NCBI GenBank assembly: GCA_003427395.1
Contig: BFEA01000168.1
Location: 2,321,291 to 2,345,792, forward strand
Length of the DNA: 24,502 bases
Direction: 5' to 3'
From: Chara braunii
Lineage: Eukaryota; Streptophyta; Charophyceae; Charales; Characeae
Shown here: piece after piece, positions 18,351-24,502 of the stretch
How the letters are laid out: each line of letters opens with the position of its first letter
Position numbering within the stretch: the stretch's first letter is position 1
Notes under the pieces: generated by a model
Database searches by the model: none
What the model was told of the DNA's origin: nothing
The model's input: only the letters and a program-made list of their open reading frames with translations
Program-made: the position numbers and the translations under genes

Positions 18351-19842
18351 CTTTGGTTGACCCAGACAATCGTAACCAAAACCACCTTTTTCCCGCCTTC
18401 CACCTATTAAATGCTTCTTCAATCTGAAGTCCAGAAAGTCAAAAATAAATTCAATAGGGATGTAAACAGTGGCCTCAATCAAAATATAGAACGATGTACA
18501 GGTAAGGGTTTTAACGGCGTTTATAGAAGGAGATGAAGATTACGCCATAGTTTCGTGCCTCGCACACCAGTCCACAAACAATCTATGCGCTCGCAGCTTG
18601 TTATCGGTTGCTTCGTTAGTCAATAGGAGCAATGCCTCATCTGACAAGCGAGCCTTTTGGTCATGTGGCCCGCTTCTGCACTATGTCTGTCGAGCGAACG
18701 CATAACGCACTAGCTAGCGGTGAACCTCCAGTCCCGCTGGTCGACGCCCCCCCACTTGACACGTTGGAATGTGTAGCATTCCGGCTAACCAGGTAAGTAT
18801 GGCTCGCTGCTTCGTGCGGTAGACTGAGCAGCACACAGATAGGTTTCTGAAGTCGAGCCTAGCTTTTCTCTGTGCTCTCGGATAGCACGTGGTGGATCGA
18901 ACTGAACCCGCCGCTGATGGTGAACATGCACACCGCCTTCATTCGTACTCACACCTACAACACACTCAACAAGCATCATCCACTAGGCAAGATCTGAATC
19001 TCATGGTCGTCCTCACACCCTCTGCTCGATGGGATGAACAAGATCAGAATGAATCTTCCACCAGAACTCTGACTAGATACGTGTGTCCGTCAAACACAAG
19101 CGCAATCACGTCGAAGAGAGTTACACGTACAACACGAATGACAAAGTCGTTTGTCAATGAACACACACATAGCACGATCTCCCTAATAACAAGGAATCGC
19201 TATAACGAAAGCGCTTACAACGACCGTAAGAATGCCGCTGCGATGTGCAAAAAAGAAAATGGGGATGAATCTTGCGTTAAAACTGAAACTGAAACCGGTA
19301 CATCTCCTTTCCTAAGCCCCTTTTTTCCTCGCACCCCTTACGCACCGTAGCACCGAACCTGTCGTCGCATCATCAAAACTAAAATCGCCATTAAGCTTGT
19401 TACACCACAAAACCTTCAGCGTTGAGTTTTATTTTGTCTGCATCGATCGAAAAACAATCTGAATTCTACATTTTTCATCCCTCCCCCATAACTCCACGCA
19501 ACTTTTTTCCACTCCTACTCTTTTTCTACTAATTTACCGCCAAATCTAACGTGACTATCGTTTTCGTTCGGGTCTAAAACCCGAAAATCAGCTCTTGATG
19601 GATCCATCCGATTCGACTAGGAGTTGAGTGAGTTCGGCGATCTCTCCCCCCCATACTCGCTCCTGACCATCTCTATCATTTAACGCTTTTGCTCGATGTG
19701 CAATCTAGGTTCGCCCCCTACCCCACTTCTCTATCCCCGTTGTTTTTCGCGCTCTCGCTCTTCTGCTTTCGTGTTGGTGTCGACCATGTTCCCAACACCG
19801 GTCGCTCCGTTAATACGCAGAATCAGTCAAAGCGAAAAAAGT
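18351..19842. other. Gene-free stretch, GC-richer in the middle
   Basis: 18530-18900 is noticeably GC-richer than its flanks. A 153-codon frame at 18889-19350 begins with GTG, is Thr/Ser/Arg-rich, has no domain and is not protein-like enough to call. A consensus splice-donor word lies at 18790-18800. Confidence 0.4.
18790..18800 (+). other. Perfect 5' splice-site consensus word
   Basis: CAG|GTAAGTAT. On the - strand the same bases with one neighbour read ATACTTACCTGG, identical to the first 12 nt of U1 snRNA, but the following bases do not continue as U1. A chance or relic donor is the simpler reading. Confidence 0.35.
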
Positions 19843-19950
19843 AAAAAAAGGCAGGCCCAACCTGCCCGTCTTTTATACAAGTCAGGATTCCACGAGGACG
19901 CGCTAGTCCCCTCTTTATCATTCCAATCTTTAGCAGATGTCCCGAAGGAC
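19843..19950 (-). ncRNA. U6: Diverged U6 snRNA-like sequence with T7 tail, probable pseudogene
   Basis: Read on the - strand from 19950 it begins GTCCTTCGGGACATCTG, then CTAAAGATTGGAATGATA, AAGAG and GACTAGC, and ends with a TATAAAAG.C.GG segment and seven T (19849-19843). This follows plant U6 along its length, at lower identity than the 6999-7095 copy. The ACAGAGA box is lost. The last 17 bases before the T-run form a strong hairpin (GGCAGG...CCTGCC) that U6 lacks, which could act with the T-run as a terminator-like end. The 25S fragment ends only about 15 bp upstream. I also considered 25S rRNA for this piece, since TAAAG..AATGAT occurs there too; the 5' end favours U6. Confidence 0.65.
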
Positions 19951-19965
19951 TTAGGCTCACTAGCG

Positions 19966-20354
19966 GTTCCAGTTGCTCCGAATGAGAGCATCCGAGGGAA
20001 CCAACTACTTAGACGGTTCGATTAGTCTTTCACCTCTATACCCAACTCGACGGACGATTGTTGTTGGCATGCATTACTGCGGATTCTGCCACAACTCCCC
20101 TCTGGTTCGTTCCACCCTTCGGACCCCCAATGGTTAAGCTCGCACCCAGGCCACAGGCGCCAAATGGTTGCGGGGCTTACAGTATAAGTCCTGGTGCGAA
20201 TTTGGGTAGCAACATCAAATACCTTAATAACACTTTGGAGACCAGAGCGGATAACGGGTTCCATGTGACTTCCAGCTTGCCTTAAGGTTGTTGTGGTCCC
20301 CTCACGATGTCCCGGGCTGCTTATGGTCCGGCCCCCGTCGGTCTATGTTTCAAG
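19966..20354 (-). pseudogene. 25S rRNA fragment, 5' third
   Basis: On the - strand it starts CTTGAAACATAGACC (25S: CTTGAAACACGGACC) and ends with GTATAGAGGTGAAAGACTAA, TCGAACCGTCT.AGTAG.TGGTTCCCTC and GAGCAACTGGA, all in the 25S order. The middle (about 20110-20270) is diverged or partly replaced. It covers the same rRNA region as piece Y at 10885-11093 but extends further upstream. Downstream of both, a similar non-rRNA segment with GACA.CAACACGAA follows (about 19785 and 10835), so the two fragments share flanking sequence and are copies of one older unit. Confidence 0.88.
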
Positions 20355-20570
20355 AAAAATAGGCGAATACAGGGGTTTTATTAGCAACTCGAACACGCAA
20401 GGGTTCGGACGAACTTCTAAACCGGTACCACACCCTACCTAAAAGAGATGGACAAAATAAAAGGGATAATAACAATAATGTATAATAATAAAATCAATAA
20501 TCGCAAAAATAAGACAAAAACCGTTGTACCGTCTTGGTCCCGCTGCTCTACCCTGCAGGCAACAAAACCA
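20355..20570. other. Spacer inside composite repeat copy 2
   Basis: Contains an AT-rich run (20455-20520). Weak - strand similarity to the T-rich part of copy 1 (about 6780-6890). No gene. Confidence 0.35.
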
Positions 20571-20713
20571 CGGGGATAGCCTCACCGGGCCCTCAACCCT
20601 TTCGTTTCTCCTCGCCGCTCCATTACTCCTTCGACATCGACAGTTGGCCTCGATTCCTGAATCTTTCTCATGAAAGTCTGATACCGTAACCAATTGTATT
20701 AGGCCCAAGGCTG
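20571..20713 (-). repeat. Composite-repeat block containing GGGTTGAGGGCC (copy 2)
   Basis: On the - strand, CCTTGGGCCTAAT, GGTTACGGTATCAGACT and GGGTTGAGGGCCCGGTGAGG are followed by CTATCCCC, in the same order as 6558-6700. Confidence 0.75.
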
Positions 20714-20723
20714 AGTTTAATAC

Positions 20724-20768
20724 TAGCGACAAACTTTTTAAACGGGTGTAGCGACAAACTTTTTAAAC
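20724..20768. repeat. Two exact 20-bp copies, 25-bp period
   Basis: TAGCGACAAACTTTTTAAAC occurs at 20724-20743 and again at 20749-20768. It is a recent local duplication within an otherwise diverged repeat. Confidence 0.95.
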
Positions 20769-21151
20769 TGCGTCGACTTACTGACTAATCCTACGACCAT
20801 CACGCCCCGCCCCTACCGTGCATACGCTAGTCCCTACTCTTTTTACCCTCACTCTCCCTCCATGTATTACACCTCACCGGGCCTCCATCGACGTAGTCGT
20901 TCTCACGTATGCACAAACCAAGGTCAAGCGTACAAATCAATAAACAAAATTTTTTAATCCTAGTTTAAGTCGAAAACAAAAATTCGGTCGGCAACAACGC
21001 CAACTTTACAATCATCAACAATAAAAGAGATCACGCGCGCCTTGAGTCTGCATGCTCACACACTCTCTAATTATAGTCAACCACTTAGCCAGCGTTATTG
21101 AAATGCAGAAGCGACTCGCGTGATGTACTCAAACTTTAAACCAAACTTATA
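20769..21151. other. Gene-free stretch within composite repeat copy 2
   Basis: Mixed sequence with no recognisable feature. It corresponds in order to the poorly aligning 6156-6557 interval of copy 1. Confidence 0.35.
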
Positions 21152-21196
21152 TTTTGTCACTTGCAAAAACCAGGTCGGATACCCTTATAAGGGTAT
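21152..21196 (-). repeat. Shared 45-bp block with perfect 18-bp palindrome (copy 2)
   Basis: The palindrome ATACCCTTATAAGGGTAT at 21179-21196 and the adjoining TGTCACTTGCAAAAACCAGG (21155-21174) match 6111-6155 in inverted orientation. Confidence 0.85.
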
Positions 21197-21208
21197 ATGC
21201 ACCGACAT

Positions 21209-21644
21209 CATCTTTCAACCCTACCCATTGTAGTTAAGAGTTTAAATTCTCTTATAGTTTTTCAACCATAAAAGAGTTAAGAGGTAGTCTCATTGGTTTT
21301 GTCAATAGAAGATTTGAATGATTTTTTAAATATGGGTACACTGAAAGGAATCATTCTGACAGCTGGATAGTAGGTCCTAACGTTCTTTCGTCATATCCTT
21401 CATTTCAACATGTAGCTAGTCTAGTTGTGTGGGTTAGGATACCAATGTGGTTCTCAACCTCGTGCACTATGGTTAGAAGTTTCAATTTTCTTATATATTA
21501 TTTACCATAAAAGAGTTGAGATGTGTTCCAACTGATTTTGTCAATAGAAAACTTCAATCGTTTTTTTAATATGGATACAATGCAAGTAATCATTCTGACA
21601 AGTGGATAGTACGTCCTAACGTCCTTTCCTCATATCCTCGTTTC
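21209..21644 (+). repeat. Tandem dimer (239-bp period) with a tRNA-like head between units
   Basis: Unit 1 (21209-21406) and unit 2 (21449-21644) share CATAAAAGAGTT.AGA, TTTTGTCAATAGAA, TTTAATATGG.TACA and AATCATTCTGACA, then TGGATAGTA.GTCCTAACG.  The 42 bp between them contain TAGTCTAGTTG (21417-21427, fitting the pol III box A consensus), then GGTTAGGATACC and GGTTCTCAACC, much like the D and anticodon arms of a tRNA-Glu with CTC in the loop. The expected box B position (21471-21480) reads GGTTAGAAGT, which is degenerate. A decayed tRNA-derived SINE in tandem is the best guess. Confidence 0.65.
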
Positions 21645-22556
21645 TTGCTCGTAGTACTATTCATTGTACATACATCTTTCTGTAGACTGATTTTATCTTT
21701 TACATATAACGGGCGAAAATAAATTTATAAAAATACAAAAGTAACTTACATGAAGTTATCCATGCTATGGTGATCACGGACCAAAACGTCGAATAAATTT
21801 TTACGAAAAAAAAGTTCTTCCGCTATATGGATCTCAACAACTCGATTTAAGCATTTGTGGACGCAAAAACGGATATGTCTAAATTTATTAAAAAACAAAA
21901 ACACCTACATATGCCTAAAAATATATATGAGATTCTCTTCACTCTAAAACATTTAAAATGTATCTAGAGTTATCAATGAACCAAATATATTTGAATTATC
22001 CGATGAAACTTAATAGAAATGGTCCATAAGAGTTCAAACATGTTAAGTGTTGAGTAGTGAACATGACTGGATTTTATACACATGTAACAATTCAAGTAAG
22101 AGACATGAGTTCGAATCCGGCAAGGTGGGGGTATCCATCCCACACAAGCGAGGTAATTTAGTTCTGTTTTAATGAATAAAAATATTTTTATGGTTTGATA
22201 TAGTTTGTAAATTTTAAATATGTTTTTTTTAATCTTTTTCATTGTTTTTTTTTTAATATCATTTTTCACCTCTTCCCCTAGTCGAGGATGTTGGGTGTGG
22301 TTGATTTTGTGTATTTTATTTTGTTTGACTCACAAAATATATTGAAAAATAACGTTGTAATTAGTTTTTTACTTTAATTTAATTTATTTTATTACAAAAA
22401 ATACTACGTACATAAGCATATAATAGCTAGGCTACAAGAGTGGTCTGGGACCACTTGGCCGACCGGAGCAAGAAAAAAAAATAAAAATTTGCAATTTGGT
22501 GAAGAATTTTGATGTGATCTTTAAACAAAAATTATTCAGTTATTTTTCTCCATAAC
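21645..22556. other. AT-rich gene-free stretch with a box B-like word
   Basis: Only one feature stands out: GAGTTCGAATCCGGC (about 22108-22122), which matches the tRNA T-loop (box B). No matching box A is found at tRNA distance, and the T-arm stem does not pair well, so it is at most a tRNA or SINE relic. Confidence 0.45.
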
Positions 22557-22577
22557 TTTTTTTTTTTTTTTTTTTTT
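22557..22577. repeat. T21 homopolymer
   Basis: Twenty-one T residues directly before the duplicated GGTGGTGG...CTCTTTGGCC sequence. Homopolymer plus G-run is a hard region for assembly, consistent with the artefact next to it. Confidence 0.95.
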
Positions 22578-22578
22578 A

Positions 22579-22680
22579 GTGGTGGTGGTGGGGGGGGACC
22601 CTCTTTGGCCCTGTCTCTTATACACATCTAGATGTGTATAAGAGACAGGTGGTGGTGGTGGGGGGGGACCCTCTTTGGCC
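22579..22680. other. Assembly or library artefact: direct 32-bp duplication around an adapter junction
   Basis: The 32 bases at 22579-22610 (GTGGTGG..., G-run, ACCCTCTTTGGCC) are repeated exactly at 22649-22680. The only sequence between the copies is the 38-bp adapter junction at 22611-22648. The true genomic sequence most likely has one copy and no insert, or a gap of unknown length. Confidence 0.93.
22611..22648. other. Tn5 mosaic-end / Nextera mate-pair junction adapter
   Basis: CTGTCTCTTATACACATCT is joined directly to its reverse complement AGATGTGTATAAGAGACAG, a perfect 38-bp palindrome. The 19-bp word is the hyperactive Tn5 transposase mosaic end used in Nextera libraries. Two ends joined this way are the circularisation junction of mate-pair libraries. 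It is not biological sequence of this organism. A natural Tn5 insertion would leave a 9-bp target duplication and a transposon body, neither of which is present. Confidence 0.98.
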
Positions 22681-24043
22681 ATTGCATGATCGGACTGCCC
22701 GGGCAAATAAGGTGACCTGGGTGGCCCGACTGGTAGCCTAGTATATGTTAAATTTATATAATTTTATCGCATTTGAAATAAATTAAATTAATATAATTAT
22801 GTTTGCATTATATTGTTTTTTTCTAAACAATTATGAGGAGATAAAACATAACATACATATGCATAAAAGTACAATTTTTTTTTTTTCATCCTAGTGGAGT
22901 AGAGGTCAAAAAATGAAGGAGAGAGTGAGACGAGTTGGGAGAGGGAGGGTGGTGGGTGGTAGGTATAAAGAATGAGAAGACAAGAGTACAAGTAGGGCTG
23001 AAAAAAAATAGGGGATGAGTGATAATACTTAAATTGAATTTTTGATGTCATTCATATCAAACATTGTTTGCTTATCACCTCAAAACACATAAAAGTGGGA
23101 TAAAATAAAATTTGGACCTTCATATAATAAAAACAAAACAATTTTTTATCGCTTTGCTATACTCAAGCAAAGTGAGAAATAAGATGACCAGGACGGGGTA
23201 GTGTAATGGAAGACTAAAGTGGCCAAGAGACAAAATACATAAACAAAAGAAGTAATAGATCGATAAGGTGACAAGCACAAAAGTGATATAGATAAAACAG
23301 AAAAGGAAAAAAAATTACAGAGTAACAGAGTGATTGAGTAATAAATTTAACAGTGTCATTATTTTAGTGAGTGACAATGATGCTAAGCAGTCGTGAAGAC
23401 GAGTGACCATGACATTGATCGACTTTGTTGAAGGGTAAGAGTGAATGACCGTCGGTAGTGAGGAGAGAGAATTTTTTTTCAATCCATGCTTAAATGTTGT
23501 ACATGCCAACGTACCTGCTGGTGATTCTCTTCCACATGCATTATTATATCACCGACACACATGTTGATTTCCTCGCTGCGCAAAAACAAACAAATACTAA
23601 AGAGGTAAGATAGTGACGAACAAATGTCGTACAAAAACGCGAAAGTTGCATTTTATATAAATCTATAAGTCTATAGACTACGCAACCACGTACATGTAGG
23701 ACGAGAGAAGTTCATTGCGACAGTTATACAAGTTAGTGCGGTCTCTGCAAAGTAAGTGAAAAACCTATAAAACACAACATAATAAGTACAAGGTAAAAAA
23801 ACAAAGATAAATACAAGGTTAAGAACATAAGACATGTTGAAATGGACAGAGGGACATGACAACAAATTGCAACGGAAATTTTTTTGAGAATTAAATAATC
23901 ATTCTAGAAGAAAATTACCATCTAAATTTTAAATTTTCATTCTATCTTAAAAAATATCATTCCAATTTTTAAATTTTTCACCTTACTTGCAAACTTTCAT
24001 TCCAAGAATCGAGTATCCCTTCTTATTTGGACTACATGCTAGA
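22681..24043. other. AT-rich gene-free stretch
   Basis: No coding-like frame, RNA gene or clear repeat. Several TTTCATTC or CATTCCA words (about 23936-24003) echo the inverted repeat that follows. Confidence 0.4.
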
Positions 24044-24216
24044 GATGGAATGAAAGTGTGGATGAGTTCATGAAATATTTTAATTGGACTCTCATTCTAA
24101 GTAAGGATTTTCAGTCATAAATAGGTTAATCCAATTTAAATTAGAAGATATTTATTGTAGTAGAATAAAAATTTAATTAAAATATTTCATAAACTCGTCC
24201 AGACTTTCATTCCATC
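24044..24216. mobile_element. Inverted-repeat element, about 57-bp arms (MITE-like)
   Basis: The outer 44 bp of each arm (from 24044 and to 24216) are reverse complements with about four mismatches, beginning GATGGAATGAAAGT and continuing through GGA.GAGTT.ATGAAATATT. The inner parts (to about 24100 and from 24160) pair less well. The 59-bp interior is non-coding. No target-site duplication is clear, so it may be a MITE fragment or a foldback. Confidence 0.65.
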
Positions 24217-24502
24217 TTGAACAAATAAATGTAATTGGACGGGAAAACTCATATTTAGACGGGAATTTGTCAAATAAAACTGAAAATTTTAGATTTGGAC
24301 CAACATTGGAATGATAATTGTTGAGATAAGTTTTAGAGAGAAAAAAAATAAAATAAAATGAAGACGGAGGAATAAAAATGAGTTAGGTAGTTTTATTTTC
24401 GGTTGTTTTTGCACGCCCCCGGACACCGCACTTGTGCCTAGATACACGCCCGGGTGCCCGGCCGGGCATGACCCCCGGACAGGGCTCCAACCAGCCCCAA
24501 CA
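24217..24502. other. AT-rich, then abruptly GC-rich window edge
   Basis: From about 24410 the sequence becomes strongly GC-rich with CCCGG, GCCCGG and CCCCCGGACA words and continues out of the window. A related GC-rich patch (CTGCCCGGGCAAATAAGGTG, GGTGGCCCGACTGG) lies at about 22695-22734. This may be the edge of another repeat. No gene is visible. Confidence 0.4.

Noticed and set aside
18889-19350. 153-codon + strand frame
   Set aside because: Starts with GTG, Thr/Ser/Arg-rich, no domain, no codon or context support; not called as a gene.
20022-20285. Open frames on both strands
   Set aside because: The DNA is a 25S rRNA-derived fragment; the peptides are translations of rRNA.
22108-22122. 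tRNA gene
   Set aside because: Only a box B-like word is present. There is no box A at proper distance, no acceptor stem and no anticodon arm.
22611-22648. Natural Tn5/IS50 insertion or a protein-binding palindrome
   Set aside because: No transposon body, no 9-bp target duplication, and exact identity to the library adapter in the junction arrangement.

Overview
This window reads as repeat-dense nuclear DNA of a green-lineage eukaryote, either a land plant or a streptophyte alga. I see no intact protein gene. The lineage call rests on four things: a U6 snRNA copy with the plant-type 5' end and its pol III T-run, nuclear 25S rRNA fragments, the zinc-finger tail of a plant-style LINE, and a MITE with long terminal inverted repeats. 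A charophyte such as Chara would fit, but the species cannot be fixed from the sequence alone. | Layout. 1-600: microsatellites. 753-1119: a 367-bp MITE. 1991-6030: a long, heavily decayed coding region on the + strand, with a hydrophobic segment, a Lys/Glu-rich coiled-coil-like segment, a recognisable GIY-YIG nuclease domain (4351-4626) and several unrecognised downstream blocks. About 6050-8290: copy 1 (+) of a composite repeat carrying a U6-like gene. 8353-9310: AT-rich DNA with a 480-bp-spaced direct repeat around a Cys-rich open frame. 9540-10015: a partial third copy of the composite repeat's 3' module. 10085-10456: a decayed coding fragment. 10885-11466: two 25S rRNA pieces on the - strand, joined in the wrong order. 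12076-12423: an unrecognised open frame. 14668-15110: a LINE fragment (-). 15205-15980: the 3' module of composite repeat copy 2 (-). 16890-18350: two kinds of hairpin-forming repeat arrays. 19850-21196: the rest of composite repeat copy 2 (-), containing a U6-like sequence directly abutting a 25S fragment. 21209-21644: a tandem dimer with a tRNA-like head. 22579-22680: a perfect sequencing-library adapter junction between two copies of a 32-bp sequence, which is an assembly or library artefact. 24044-24216: an inverted-repeat element. | Working together. Nothing here looks like an operon or pathway; the order reflects mobile-element insertion and decay. Three signals deserve most attention: the colinear, inverted composite repeat that links U6, 25S and an unknown 0.8-kb module; the 17.6-18.3 kb array, where a constant 25-nt core is flanked by copy-specific complementary arms; and the decayed GIY-YIG protein. 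The adapter at 22611-22648 must be removed before anything across it is interpreted.
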